A stretch of DNA of 64,000 bases from assembly GCF_011440395.1 (NCBI RefSeq), contig NZ_JAAOIX010000001.1, positions 1,224,402 through 1,288,401 on the forward strand, given 5' to 3'. Position 1 is the first letter of the stretch. Every line of letters starts with the position of its first letter. Below, piece after piece: positions 17,529 to 26,870 of this stretch. The notes beneath the pieces were generated by a model. It ran no database searches and was not told where the DNA came from. It worked only from the letters and a program-made list of their open reading frames with translations. This DNA comes from Pseudomaricurvus alcaniphilus (GTDB lineage: Bacteria > Pseudomonadota > Gammaproteobacteria > Pseudomonadales > Cellvibrionaceae). The position numbers and the translations under genes are program-made.

Positions 17529-18710
17529 CTAATCAGCCGCCTTGATAAGACGCTGAAAAAGCTCGTATTGCCCACGGCTGGTTTCGCTCCAGTCAAATCT
17601 TTCCGCATAGGCGCGCACACTGGCCCGATCCGGCATATCTGTGAGCAAGCGCCCTATCGCCGCCGCCAAGCCCGCCGCACTGCGGTCCTCTACTAGAACG
17701 CCGCCGCTGCCAGCACTTAACACTTCAGGCACACCGCCCACCGCAGTCGCAACCACCGGAGTACCGCAGGCCATGGCCTCCAGCAATACGTTGGGCCAGC
17801 CTTCGCGACTGGAGGCCAACACCTTGATGTCCGCGGCGGAAATAAAGCGGGCCAATTCTTGCTGTGGTTTGCCGCCCAGGAAAAAGACCCGGTCAGCCAC
17901 CCCCAAACGCTCGGCAAGAGCTTTGAGCGCGGACTCTTCCGGCCCATCGCCGACCAGCATTAGCGACACGCCCGGCAATGAAACCAGGGCCTCAATAGTG
18001 AGCTCATGGCCTTTGAGCTCCGCCAGGCGGCCAACTGAGATCAGTAAATGGCCCTTTATGCCCAGCTCTTCGCGGATTTCCTGCGCTGAAGGCTGCGGAG
18101 AAAATCGGCTCAAGTCGACACCATTGCGAAGCACATGGGTTTCCGGCAGTGTATAGCCCAGCCCTAACAAGTGCTGGCGCAGGGCGTCCGCTACTACGAT
18201 CAAGGCATCGGCCTGGGGCAACGCATCTCGAGTCTGATGCGCCGGCTTTTTAAAGGTCTGGTGAAACATTACATCACTACCGCGTGCAGTAATAACCACC
18301 GGTTTATTGAATGCCTTGCCCAGCTTCAAGGCCGCCAAACCGTCCGGGTACAGGAAATGGGCATCAATCAGGTCAAAGTCGAACCCGGAGTCCTGAACCT
18401 GTTGCAAACAAGCGCGACTACAGCGCGCCATCAGTGCCGGCGCCCAGCTCATGCCAATTTTCGGCACGACCGGGTAGCGCGGGTGGTGGATCCGAATACC
18501 ACTTCTCTCCTCCACCCGGGGAATGCGTGCGAACTCTCCGTAGCGACCAAAACGTTGACTCGCAAACGGAAACCAGGGTACCGGAGCAACCACTTGCAAC
18601 TCCACATCGGGGTAATCCCGGCGCAGCTGCAAGGCCCGCTGCTCCACAAATAACGCGTGCAGCGGCTGGACCGAATTAGGGTAAAGCGTCGAGAACAGCA
18701 GTATCTTCAA
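17529..18710 (-). CDS. GT4-type glycosyltransferase
   Basis: 393 residues of the GT-B fold, family 4. N-terminal MKILLFSTLYPNSVQPLHALFVEQRAL, mid-region LIDAHFLYPDGLAALKLGKAF and VVITARGSD, then the donor-binding half with LISVGRLAELKGHELTIEAL, VGDGPEESALKALAE and the E-x7-E element in SSREGWPNVLLEAMACGTPVVAT. It starts with a TTG (18710) overlapping the amidotransferase stop codon. It retains a nucleotide-sugar donor, acceptor unknown, and is a cytoplasmic enzyme adding one sugar of the repeat unit. Confidence 0.9.
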   Translation of the reverse strand: MKILLFSTLYPNSVQPLHALFVEQRALQLRRDYPDVELQVVAPVPWFPFASQRFGRYGEFARIPRVEERSGIRIHHPRYPVVPKIGMSWAPALMARCSRACLQQVQDSGFDFDLIDAHFLYPDGLAALKLGKAFNKPVVITARGSDVMFHQTFKKPAHQTRDALPQADALIVVADALRQHLLGLGYTLPETHVLRNGVDLSRFSPQPSAQEIREELGIKGHLLISVGRLAELKGHELTIEALVSLPGVSLMLVGDGPEESALKALAERLGVADRVFFLGGKPQQELARFISAADIKVLASSREGWPNVLLEAMACGTPVVATAVGGVPEVLSAGSGGVLVEDRSAAGLAAAIGRLLTDMPDRASVRAYAERFDWSETSRGQYELFQRLIKAAD

Positions 18711-20596
18711 CGAATATTACCCAGAAACGCATCGAACATTAGCAGGCTCCAGATATGAGCACTGAATTCACTTCGCCCCGACTGGTGTCGCTCGAGGATT
18801 GTTTTCAGGTAGTTGCGATCAAACAATCCGGTATCCAGCAAGCGATCGCCCAGCAGTGCCTGCTCCGCCTTTTGCTTGAGCGGCCCGCGAAACCAGCTCG
18901 CCAGAGGCACCGCAAAGCCCATTTTCGAACGATACAGGATGTCCGCGGGCAAGCGTGATTCGAGGGATTTCTTGAATATATACTTGCCTTCACCGTTGCG
19001 AAGCTTCAGCTCCGGTGGCAACCCCGACATCCACTCTACGACCTTGTGATCCAGAATGGGCACCCTGACTTCCAGTCCATGAGCCATGCTGGCCCGGTCT
19101 ACTTTGGTGAGGATATCCCCCGGCAGGTAGGTTTTGAAATCCAGGTACTGTACCAGAGACAATGGGTGATCGGTGGGGGCATTGGCCGCATGTTTACGAA
19201 ATACATCCAGTGCGTGATAGCCCTGTAAATCCCGGTTCATTTTCGCGCTAAACAGCTGCCGTCGCTGCGCATCGGTGTAAATAGTCACGGTATGGAAATA
19301 CGCTTCGACAGAATCACGGGCCATACCTTCGAAGGTGCTCTTGGCACGCAGCATACGAGGTGCCCAGTCGGCCTTTGGATAATAGCGTCCGAGCGCCCCA
19401 AACAACGGTTGCCGCAAGCCTGCGGGCATTAAATTGCGAATCCGCTCTTCATTCATATGCCAGCGGTAGCGGCGGTAGCCCGCCAGGTTTTCATCGCCGC
19501 CATCGCCAGACAGGGCGACAGTGACATGCTTGCGGGCCTGCTCGCAAACCCGGTAGGTCGGCATTGCCGAACTGTCCGCATAGGGCTCATCATAGAGACC
19601 GGCCAACTTGTCGATCAGGTCAAAATCATCCGGATCCACCTGGGCCACGTTGTGGGCCGTGGAAAATCGCTCTGCAACCTGCTGCGCAAAGGCCGACTCG
19701 TTGTACTTGGGGTCGCCAAAGGAAATGGAAAAGGTGTTGACCGGGTTAGGATCCAGCTCGCTCATTAATGACACGACCGCACTGGAATCAACCCCTCCCG
19801 ACAAAAAAGCCCCCAGTGGAACTTCCGCGACCAAGCGTATATCCACAGCCTCTTTCAGGCGATAGATCAATTCTTCACCAACACTGGCTTCAGAGCCGGC
19901 AGCCACGGGGGCAAAAGGTAGATCCCAATACTGGCGAGGCTCTTTCAGGCCCTCGCCCTGCTTGAGGGTGAGACTGAAGCCGGGCTCAAGTTTCTTTGCC
20001 TGGCGAAAGATAGTGCGAGGTTCCGGTATATAGCCGTATGAGAAATAGTCTTCAACCGCCAGCGGATCCATGGAGCGATCCAGCCCCGGGTGCATCATCA
20101 GCGCCTTGAGCTCGGAGCCAAAAATAAAAAAGCCATCGCCCAGCTCTGCGTAATAGAAAGGCTTGATACCCAAGCGGTCACGAGCCATAAAAAGCGTTCG
20201 CTGATTGCGGTCCCAAACCGCAAAGGCGAACATGCCCCTGAACTGCTGCACACAGTCTTCGCCCCACTCCTCCCAGGCGTGGACAATCACTTCCGTATCA
20301 CAGTGGGTACGGAATGTATGGCCCAGCCCTTTCAGCCGATCAGTCAATTCGGGAAAGTTATAAATTTCACCGTTATAGACAACGACAACCGAGTGATCCT
20401 CGTTATAGAGAGGCTGCTTACCGGAGCTTAAATCAATAATGGAAAGTCTTCGGTGCCCTAACCCCACCCCCGGTTCGCAGTGCAGCCCGCCCTGGTCCGG
20501 ACCGCGGTGAAACTGGGACTCGTTCATCCGCTGCAGCAAGCCCTCATCTATCTCACGCGCCGAGCGCATATCCACAATACCGACAATTCCACACAT
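18707..20596 (-). CDS. XrtA/PEP-CTERM system amidotransferase (asparagine synthase-like)
   Basis: 629 residues. Class II glutamine amidotransferase domain from Met-Cys2 (MCGIVGIVD, nucleophile Cys2; HRGPDQGG; YNGEIYNFPEL), followed by an asparagine-synthase domain with the ATP pyrophosphate loop FLSGGVDSSAVVSL (about 260) and SGDGGDENLAGYRRY. It matches the amidotransferase-1 family of exosortase A loci. It probably forms an amide on a uronic acid of the polymer, using glutamine and ATP (inference fitting the AlgD gene downstream of it in sequence, upstream in transcription). A second paralogue is at 36760-38673. Confidence 0.93.
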   Translation of the reverse strand: MCGIVGIVDMRSAREIDEGLLQRMNESQFHRGPDQGGLHCEPGVGLGHRRLSIIDLSSGKQPLYNEDHSVVVVYNGEIYNFPELTDRLKGLGHTFRTHCDTEVIVHAWEEWGEDCVQQFRGMFAFAVWDRNQRTLFMARDRLGIKPFYYAELGDGFFIFGSELKALMMHPGLDRSMDPLAVEDYFSYGYIPEPRTIFRQAKKLEPGFSLTLKQGEGLKEPRQYWDLPFAPVAAGSEASVGEELIYRLKEAVDIRLVAEVPLGAFLSGGVDSSAVVSLMSELDPNPVNTFSISFGDPKYNESAFAQQVAERFSTAHNVAQVDPDDFDLIDKLAGLYDEPYADSSAMPTYRVCEQARKHVTVALSGDGGDENLAGYRRYRWHMNEERIRNLMPAGLRQPLFGALGRYYPKADWAPRMLRAKSTFEGMARDSVEAYFHTVTIYTDAQRRQLFSAKMNRDLQGYHALDVFRKHAANAPTDHPLSLVQYLDFKTYLPGDILTKVDRASMAHGLEVRVPILDHKVVEWMSGLPPELKLRNGEGKYIFKKSLESRLPADILYRSKMGFAVPLASWFRGPLKQKAEQALLGDRLLDTGLFDRNYLKTILERHQSGRSEFSAHIWSLLMFDAFLGNIR

Positions 20597-20632
20597 AACT
20601 AGCTTGCTATCCGTTCAAATCCAATGGGGATA

Positions 20633-20650
20633 CCAATGCGAAAGCATTGG
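20633..20650. other. Perfect hairpin in the leader of the amidotransferase gene
   Basis: A 7-bp perfect stem CCAATGC/GCATTGG with a 4-nt loop (GAAA on the plus strand) lies 37 bp before the start codon of the gene at 18707-20596. No T-run follows on either strand, so it is not a standard terminator. It lies in the 146-bp gap between two leftward genes and could be an RNA processing or leader element. Confidence 0.3.
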
Positions 20651-20742
20651 CAAAGGGCCAACCTGGCAGCAGGCAAGACCGTTCCTAAAAGCGCCTGCAG
20701 AGCCTCTACAGAGTATAAACAAAGTCACTTTAATATGCTGAT

Positions 20743-21849
20743 TTAAGCCACCAAAGATCGATAAAGAGCTTCGTACCTGGCGACCATAGCCTCCAGACTG
20801 AACTGTTCAAGGCAACGCTGACGCGCTTGTGCCCCAGCCCCTGCACGAGCTTGCCCCTGCTCGACAAAATACTGCAGCCCCCGGGCCAGGGCTGTACTGT
20901 CCCCGGCTGCTACCAATTGTGCAGTCTCTGCAGAAACTAACTCAGCGTTACCGCCGACAGCCGTTGCCACGACCGGCAAACCAGCCGCCATCGCCTCCAG
21001 AATGGTATTGGAAATGCCCTCGGCCCGGGAAGGCAGCGCGAAAATATCCATGGCCTCGAAACAGGCCGGGGTATCTTCCCGGTGACCGGGGATCCAGCAA
21101 TCGGCCATAACCCCAGCCTGCTCCAGGCGCTGCACCACATCGCCGTGTAGCGGCCCATCTCCAATCATATGCAAGCGAATCGGTATTTCCGTCATACCCC
21201 GTAATTGAATATAGGCTTCAACCAGGTTCAGCGGGTCCTTGACTGCCTGCATGCGCCCGATAGTGCCAATTACAACTCCCGCTTCAGGCCTGCTGGATCG
21301 ATCAACGGGCTGAAAGCGGCTAACGTCGACGCCATTACAAATACGGTACAGCTTCTCAGGCACAACACCGACGCCGTTCACCAGGTAGTCTTCAATTTCA
21401 CCGGAGAGCGCGACAAATCGATGAATAAAGGGCTTCACCAGCTTGCGCAAGGTACGATAGCGGGCATTGCTGCCACCCAAATCGTACATATCCCAGCCAT
21501 GTTCACCATGAACGCGCCCCTTTACCCCCACCAGAAAAGCCACCCATTGGGCCTCAATGGTGGCCAGGTTACGGGTATGCACAATATCCGGGCGAATTTT
21601 CCTCAACAATTTCCCTGCGCGCCAATACCAGCCCAGGTCTTTTCCCGGCTGCTTGTGCAGACAGTGAATCTCCACATCCGGGCGCCGAATGCGCTTGGCA
21701 AAATCATCGTAGTCAGTCATACAGATGACCGTATGACGAAACGCTTCTGCCGGCATGTGGTTAATCAGGTTGACCAGACCATTTTCGAGGCCACCAGCTT
21801 TGAGCGCATGAACCACATGCGCTACATGGATAGGTTTGGGCACTGCCAT
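20743..21849 (-). CDS. XrtA/PEP-CTERM system GT4 glycosyltransferase (stp2 type)
   Basis: 368 residues closely matching the exosortase-associated sugar transferase 2 family: HVAHVVHALKAGGLENGLVNLINHMP at the N-terminus, IVHTRNLATIEAQ, then RICNGVDVSRFQP, VIGTIGRMQAVKDPLNLVEAY, HMIGDGPL and the donor motif LPSRAEGISNTILEAMAAGLPVVAT. Cytoplasmic GT-B enzyme of repeat-unit assembly. It starts at an ATG 5 bp after the AlgD stop codon, so both are one transcript. Confidence 0.93.
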   Translation of the reverse strand: MAVPKPIHVAHVVHALKAGGLENGLVNLINHMPAEAFRHTVICMTDYDDFAKRIRRPDVEIHCLHKQPGKDLGWYWRAGKLLRKIRPDIVHTRNLATIEAQWVAFLVGVKGRVHGEHGWDMYDLGGSNARYRTLRKLVKPFIHRFVALSGEIEDYLVNGVGVVPEKLYRICNGVDVSRFQPVDRSSRPEAGVVIGTIGRMQAVKDPLNLVEAYIQLRGMTEIPIRLHMIGDGPLHGDVVQRLEQAGVMADCWIPGHREDTPACFEAMDIFALPSRAEGISNTILEAMAAGLPVVATAVGGNAELVSAETAQLVAAGDSTALARGLQYFVEQGQARAGAGAQARQRCLEQFSLEAMVARYEALYRSLVA

Positions 21850-21854
21850 GGAAC

Positions 21855-23168
21855 CTACCAGCAGATGCCTTGGTAAGAATAGTCGTTGGAAGTCTGCGGC
21901 CCCACACGCACCAGGTCAATCACTTGCTGGTCATCCCGGAGCTGCTCAGGAATCGACCTGAACTCGGCCGAACCATTGCCGATAACAATAACCTCAGCGT
22001 GTTCCAATACCTCACCGATGCTATCGGTCATAAGGCTGGAAATATGGGGTATGTGATTGAGGATATAGTCTTTGTTGGCGCCCACCAGGCTGGCGATACG
22101 AACATTCTTGTCATAAATACGGATATCAAAGCCCTTACCCAGCAGGCGTTCAATCACCTCTACCAGCGGGCTCTCGCGCAAATCGTCCGTACCCGCTTTG
22201 AAAGAAAAGCCCAGCACCCCGATCTTCTTGCGGTTTTGCGCCATAATCAGTTCCAGGCCGCGCTCTATCTGGTTGCGGTTACTGGGCAGAATAGCGTTGA
22301 GAATAGGCACATCGAGGTCCAGCATACGCGCCTTGTGCGTCATAGCCCGCACATCTTTCGGCAGGCAAGAACCGCCAAACGCGAAGCCTGGCTTCATATA
22401 ATAGGGGGACAGGTTGAGCTTGGTGTCCTGGCAAAAAATATCCATCACCGCATGGCCGTCGATACCGACCTGCTTGCAGATATTACCTATCTCGTTGGCA
22501 AACCCGACTTTCAGTGCATGCCAGACATTATCGGTGTACTTCACCATCTCGGCGGTGGCCACGTCGGTGCGGATCATCGGTGCATCCAGCGCTTCGTATA
22601 AGCTGGCCAGGATCCCACCACTACGCTCGTCAGTTTCACCAATCACGGTTTTCGGCGGATGATAAAAGTCGTGCACCGCCGTGCTCTCGCGCAAAAACTC
22701 CGGGTTATTACAAACACCAAAGTCCTGGCCCGCCTTTTTACCGGAGGCCTCCTCCAGCGCCGGAATTACTGTCCCCATCATTGAGCCCGGCAGCATGGTA
22801 CTGCGGGCCACCACTACGTGGAAGTCGCCCTTGGATCGCAACGCTTCTCCGATTTGCTGGCACACCCGACGCACATAACTCAAATCAAGGCTGCCATTGG
22901 ACTGGCTGGGTGTTCCCACACAAATTATCGACAGTTCGGAATTGTTAACCGCTGCACGCACATCAGAGCTGGCGCTCAAGCGGCCCTCAGCGACCCCGGA
23001 TGCGATCAATTCTTCCAGGTCTTGCTCGATGATCGGGGTCTTGCCGGCATTGATCAGGTCGACTTTAGTACTGTTTGGGTCCACCCCAATCACTGTATGG
23101 CCTTCCGCCGCCAGGCATCCCGCCGAAACGGCCCCCACATACCCCAATCCAAAAATGCTGATTCTCAA
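21855..23168 (-). CDS. algD: GDP-mannose 6-dehydrogenase (AlgD-like)
   Basis: About 437 residues, the length of AlgD. Seen: Rossmann ISIFGLGYVGAVSAGCLAAEGH, NPEFLRESTAVHDF, KYTDNVWHALKVGFANEIGN, the catalytic cysteine motif AFGGSCLPKDVRA and SFKAGTDDLRESPLVE, ending in GICW exactly as in AlgD. The enzyme oxidises GDP-mannose to GDP-mannuronate with NAD. UDP-glucose dehydrogenases are a less likely alternative given the AlgD-type C-terminus. I favour the TTG at 23168, which gives the family start (LRISIFGLGYVG) and has a purine-rich ribosome site; an ATG at 23213 would add 15 residues without a good site. First gene of a leftward transcript. Confidence 0.88.
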   Translation of the reverse strand: MRISIFGLGYVGAVSAGCLAAEGHTVIGVDPNSTKVDLINAGKTPIIEQDLEELIASGVAEGRLSASSDVRAAVNNSELSIICVGTPSQSNGSLDLSYVRRVCQQIGEALRSKGDFHVVVARSTMLPGSMMGTVIPALEEASGKKAGQDFGVCNNPEFLRESTAVHDFYHPPKTVIGETDERSGGILASLYEALDAPMIRTDVATAEMVKYTDNVWHALKVGFANEIGNICKQVGIDGHAVMDIFCQDTKLNLSPYYMKPGFAFGGSCLPKDVRAMTHKARMLDLDVPILNAILPSNRNQIERGLELIMAQNRKKIGVLGFSFKAGTDDLRESPLVEVIERLLGKGFDIRIYDKNVRIASLVGANKDYILNHIPHISSLMTDSIGEVLEHAEVIVIGNGSAEFRSIPEQLRDDQQVIDLVRVGPQTSNDYSYQGICW

Positions 23169-23339
23169 GGTTCTTCTCTGTCCATGTGTTAGAAATAACG
23201 CAGATGATTGCATCTATTCAAAGCAAGTATAGTTTACTCTGGCCAGTATGCCGCTTAATCAAGCCTTGCAATCTTACAGGGTTTCAAGCCAGACTTTAAG
23301 CCTCGTGCCTCCCGCTTATCCGAGCCCCAAGACAAACCC

Positions 23340-24569
23340 ATGAATAACTTTAAGTTATTGATTTTTATAGCCTTATTATCAACCCCCTGGCCAAGCCTCG
23401 GCGCCAGTTACTTTGTCGACAGCCTTTGGGGCAATGATCGAAACAGCGGAGCGAACCCTCTGGAGGCTTGGCAGACACTGGCAAAGGCCGGTCGCCAACA
23501 ACTGCAGCCTGGGGACAAGCTGTTGCTGCGCAGCGGTGACCGCTGGTTTGAAAGCCTGCGCCTGTCTGGCCGTGGCGAAGCGGAGCGTCCAATCGAGCTG
23601 GCTACCTATGGCATGGATGGGCCGGCCCAGATAGGCGGCCTCGAAATCAGCGGCGACTACCTGTCTATCCAGCACCTGACGATCGACCGCAACAAGGAAA
23701 AGCGGGACGCAATTCGAATCCGGAACGCCCGCCACATAAGCTTACAACACCTGACAGTACGCAACGGCGCGGCCGATGGCGTCGACATTCAGGACAGCCA
23801 GGACATCCAGATACGCGACCTCCTGATTCACCACTTTCTCGCCGGCAGTTTTGAGCAGCAGAAAGATGCCCACGGCATCGCCGCTAGCAATACCCAGCGC
23901 CTGACCATTGCAAATACCGAAATACACCATACCTCCGGGGACAGTTTCCAGGCTGATCCAGCCCGAAAATCCGGCGCAATGAGTAATGACATCATTATCA
24001 AAGATAGTTATTTCTGGACGGGACCACTGGCGGAGGATTTCAATGCGGGCTGGCGGGCAACGGCCCACCTCCCGGTTAGCCAGCGTCAATACCCCGGCGA
24101 AAATGCCATCGACACCAAGGTGGTTAAAAATAACTGGGAAAATACGACGCGAATGAGACTGACAATTGATGGCCTGCGCGCCCATGGCTGGAAAGCGGAT
24201 GCCTATATAACCAACAAGGCGGTTTTTAACCTCAAAGAAAAAATTGATATCCGCCTGAATAATATCGAAGTCTATGATTGCGAGATGGCTTTCAGGTTGC
24301 GCGGCAATCGCGGCAACGCGCAGGTCAGCATTAACAATGCAAAAATCTATCAATGCGGGGCGGGCATACGAGCTGAGGACGGCCTGCAAGGGTTAGTCGT
24401 AAAAAACTCGGTATTTGGTGTCGGGCTGAAAAAAGCAATCATTTCTGTAGGAACAACAACGCGTCAGGCCCAACCAAGCTGGACATTCCAAAACAATGTC
24501 TTCCATGGAGCTGTCCCCAAGGCGCTGAGAGGAAACAACAACCGCAGCTTCAAGAGCGACAGTCTCTGA
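23340..24569 (+). CDS. Secreted right-handed parallel beta-helix protein
   Basis: 409 residues with a clear signal peptide (MNNFKLLIFIALLSTPWPSLGA) and an opening YFVDSLWGNDRNSG typical of periplasmic or extracellular beta-helix proteins. Residues ~100-370 show the regular coil pattern (ISGDYLSIQHLTIDRN, IRIRNARHISLQHLTVRN, VDIQDSQDIQIRDLLIHHF). Related folds are polysaccharide lyases and C5-epimerases such as AlgG; the exact activity cannot be read. It lies divergent from algD and convergent with the glycosyltransferase at 24612. A role in trimming or epimerising the uronate-containing polymer is inference. Confidence 0.75.
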   Translation: MNNFKLLIFIALLSTPWPSLGASYFVDSLWGNDRNSGANPLEAWQTLAKAGRQQLQPGDKLLLRSGDRWFESLRLSGRGEAERPIELATYGMDGPAQIGGLEISGDYLSIQHLTIDRNKEKRDAIRIRNARHISLQHLTVRNGAADGVDIQDSQDIQIRDLLIHHFLAGSFEQQKDAHGIAASNTQRLTIANTEIHHTSGDSFQADPARKSGAMSNDIIIKDSYFWTGPLAEDFNAGWRATAHLPVSQRQYPGENAIDTKVVKNNWENTTRMRLTIDGLRAHGWKADAYITNKAVFNLKEKIDIRLNNIEVYDCEMAFRLRGNRGNAQVSINNAKIYQCGAGIRAEDGLQGLVVKNSVFGVGLKKAIISVGTTTRQAQPSWTFQNNVFHGAVPKALRGNNNRSFKSDSL

Positions 24570-24611
24570 CGATTGGACTGCCTTTCCGGCGTCAATCGCT
24601 CTGGCCAGCGA

Positions 24612-25874
24612 TCAGGTAATGCCCTCGACCTCACCACTTGAACTGGACTTGATCTGCTCGCCGCCAGAGCGGTCGTTGGCAACGGTTTGGCAAACATCCA
24701 GAAATGTCTGGGCCACCTTGCTCCAGCCAAAATGTTCCACCACGTAGTTACGAGCATTATCCCCAAGGGCCAAGCGCCTGGACTCGTCTTGCAACAAGCC
24801 GATTACCGCCTTGGCGAAATCACCATCTTCATCGGCATTAAGGAAATGCTCGCCATCAACCAGTGGCAATCCCTCGGCGCCAATAGTGGTTGACACCAGT
24901 GCCTTACCCATCGCGAGCGCCTCATAGATTTTCATGCGGGTACCACCGCCAATGCGTATGGGCACTATATAGACAGCACTTCCTGCTATATACGGACGAG
25001 TATCGTCAACCCAGCCGGTCAATTCGATATCCGCTCGCCCATTCACCAGGCGCTCCAGCCGGGGCGGCGGTTTACGCCCCACCACCAACAATTTTACATC
25101 CTGGAAAGTCGCCTTTATCTCGGGAAATATACTCTCGATAAAATGCACCAGCGCATCTTCGTTGGGCAACCAGTCCAACGAGCCGGTAAAGACCAGTCGC
25201 TGCTCCTGAACTACGTCGGGCAGTGGCTTAAAGAAGTCCACATCCACACCGGTAGGAATGGTATAAACGTGTGTCGCTCCATACCAGTTCTCCATAATGG
25301 ACTTGTCCGAATCCGACACGGCTATTACCCCATCGAACCAGCGACACATGGCCTTCTCATGCCGCAGCATGCGCTTGTGCTGGATGGACCAGAACAGGCG
25401 CGCGACAGGATTACTGGCTCGCTCCAGGTGGCGCTGGGTAATCTGGGCTTCCACATTGTGCTGGAACAACAGCGTAGGAATGCCACTCACCTGGCGCACA
25501 TTCAGGGATGACTGCAAGAAATCGCAAATCAGCAAGTCATAATCATGCAATTCCAGCTCGCTAAGCAGTGCATTCTCCAGCGCGCGCGAATAATCATTCA
25601 ACACCGAGACCGGATAACGGGAAAACTTCTTCATCAGCACCGACGCATAGAACTTCAGTGAATAGCGCTCAGCTTCTTTCCAGGGCACCGGGATAAACCT
25701 GTGGCACAGAGCCTGCATTTCATCCAGGTAAGGGTCATCCTTAGGCGACTCGACATTGCTGATAACCGTCACTTGTGCCAGCTTGTTGAGCTCACGCAGA
25801 ATATTGCCAGTGCGAATTTTACCGCCGGTATCCATGGGCAGCACAAAACGCTGGGAAAGGAATAGAATTTTCAT
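24612..25874 (-). CDS. GT4-type glycosyltransferase
   Basis: 420 residues of GT-B family 4. N-terminal MKILFLSQRFVLPMDTGGKI, mid-region LLFQHNVEAQITQRHL and TIPTGVDVDFF, then LVFTGSLDWLPNEDALVHFIE, LLVVGRKPPPRL and the donor loop VPIRIGGGTRMKIYEALAMGKALVST. The shape recalls the exosortase-linked stp1 group but the N-terminus differs (TGGKIR rather than NKGDKIR), so I leave the subfamily open. The last ~20 residues are Ser/Glu-rich. Starts at ATG, 27 bp after the transglutaminase-like gene. Confidence 0.88.
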   Translation of the reverse strand: MKILFLSQRFVLPMDTGGKIRTGNILRELNKLAQVTVISNVESPKDDPYLDEMQALCHRFIPVPWKEAERYSLKFYASVLMKKFSRYPVSVLNDYSRALENALLSELELHDYDLLICDFLQSSLNVRQVSGIPTLLFQHNVEAQITQRHLERASNPVARLFWSIQHKRMLRHEKAMCRWFDGVIAVSDSDKSIMENWYGATHVYTIPTGVDVDFFKPLPDVVQEQRLVFTGSLDWLPNEDALVHFIESIFPEIKATFQDVKLLVVGRKPPPRLERLVNGRADIELTGWVDDTRPYIAGSAVYIVPIRIGGGTRMKIYEALAMGKALVSTTIGAEGLPLVDGEHFLNADEDGDFAKAVIGLLQDESRRLALGDNARNYVVEHFGWSKVAQTFLDVCQTVANDRSGGEQIKSSSSGEVEGIT

Positions 25875-25901
25875 GGCTGTTCCTGAAGCTTTAAAATATT
25901 G

Positions 25902-26870
25902 TTATCTGTCTCGCCAGATTTTCCAGCACAACCGGATCAAACAAAGACCCAGCAACAACTCGACGATCAAGGACGAATACAAAACAAGACGCAGGTTTCT
26001 CATCTCGGCAATCGCAGCGCTATTGGTTTCCGTCTCCAGCAACCTGATCTGCGGATATTGGTTAACCAGTATCGCAACCAGCCTTTCCAGCGGCCGGCCG
26101 ATATCTGCCGCTCGCTGTATCACCGGGTGGGAATCGTAGCTGAAGACATTGTTACCCCACATCAGGTAGAAGAAATCGCTGGAGCGTGCATAGTAGTTTA
26201 GCGCCTCCTCGCGAGTCTGAAAGAAATAGCGCGGGTCAGTTAACTTGATGACTTCAATACTGTCGATATTTTTCTGTGCCAGCCGGTTGCGGAACTGCAA
26301 CACCGACAGCATGGCCCCGGTCTCTCGGTCCTGGATCAACATACCATTGAAACTATCGACAAAAATCCACTGTCCATCAATATACACCTCATTGAAGGTA
26401 TGGCCACTGCCAAAATCCTTATGGCCTAACGCCCATTCACGCACAGGAATCCCTGCAGCCAGCATCTGTGCGGTAAAGAGTTTGGAATAATCCGCGCAAT
26501 AACCCAACCCATGCTCGGCGATCAAACGCCAGGTGCTGCGCAGGTCTTTCTGAATGGCATGACCCACAAATGGTTGAGCGTGCATCGCGCTGATAACCGC
26601 TTTTACCTGCCCTATGCCATCGCTGTCGTAATCAATAGCAGCAATTCTTTGCTGCATCCAGGTCTCGGGCTCTCGTGTTTCCAGCTTGAAATCGGCAGGC
26701 TCTGCGCCTGGTTTCCAGCTAAAAGCCGATTCCGGCAGTGGCTGGGCGATTAGGCTATTGCGCACCAGGGTCCCGTTTTTGCCACTCCCCGCGTGCCGCA
26801 CCACCGCAAAGGCGATAATAGACATCAGCGCTAACACGAGAACTGCCCAGCGCTTGTTATTCAAACCCAT
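25902..26870 (-). CDS. Membrane-anchored transglutaminase-like protein
   Basis: About 322 residues from the ATG at 26870, which has a GGAG site; a start eight codons upstream lacks one. N-terminal signal anchor (WAVLVLALMSIIAFAVV), a transglutaminase-like core with candidate triad Cys in GLGYCADYSKL, His in GSGHTFNEVYI and Asp in WIFVDSFNG, and a C-terminal helix (LVLYSSLIVELLLGLCLIRLCW). The catalytic region faces the periplasm. It overlaps the upstream GT4 gene by 14 bp. With the one at 8978-9796 this makes two such enzymes in the locus; their substrates are unknown. Confidence 0.78.
   Translation of the reverse strand: MGLNNKRWAVLVLALMSIIAFAVVRHAGSGKNGTLVRNSLIAQPLPESAFSWKPGAEPADFKLETREPETWMQQRIAAIDYDSDGIGQVKAVISAMHAQPFVGHAIQKDLRSTWRLIAEHGLGYCADYSKLFTAQMLAAGIPVREWALGHKDFGSGHTFNEVYIDGQWIFVDSFNGMLIQDRETGAMLSVLQFRNRLAQKNIDSIEVIKLTDPRYFFQTREEALNYYARSSDFFYLMWGNNVFSYDSHPVIQRAADIGRPLERLVAILVNQYPQIRLLETETNSAAIAEMRNLRLVLYSSLIVELLLGLCLIRLCWKIWRDR

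Noticed and set aside
21870-22601. Plus-strand open frame of 243 codons opposite algD
   Set aside because: Purely antisense to a well-supported dehydrogenase; the translation does not resemble a protein.
24595-24612. Hairpin ATCGCT-CTGGCC-AGCGAT between convergent genes as a terminator
   Set aside because: The stem is only 6 bp and no T-run follows on either strand, so a terminator call is not justified.
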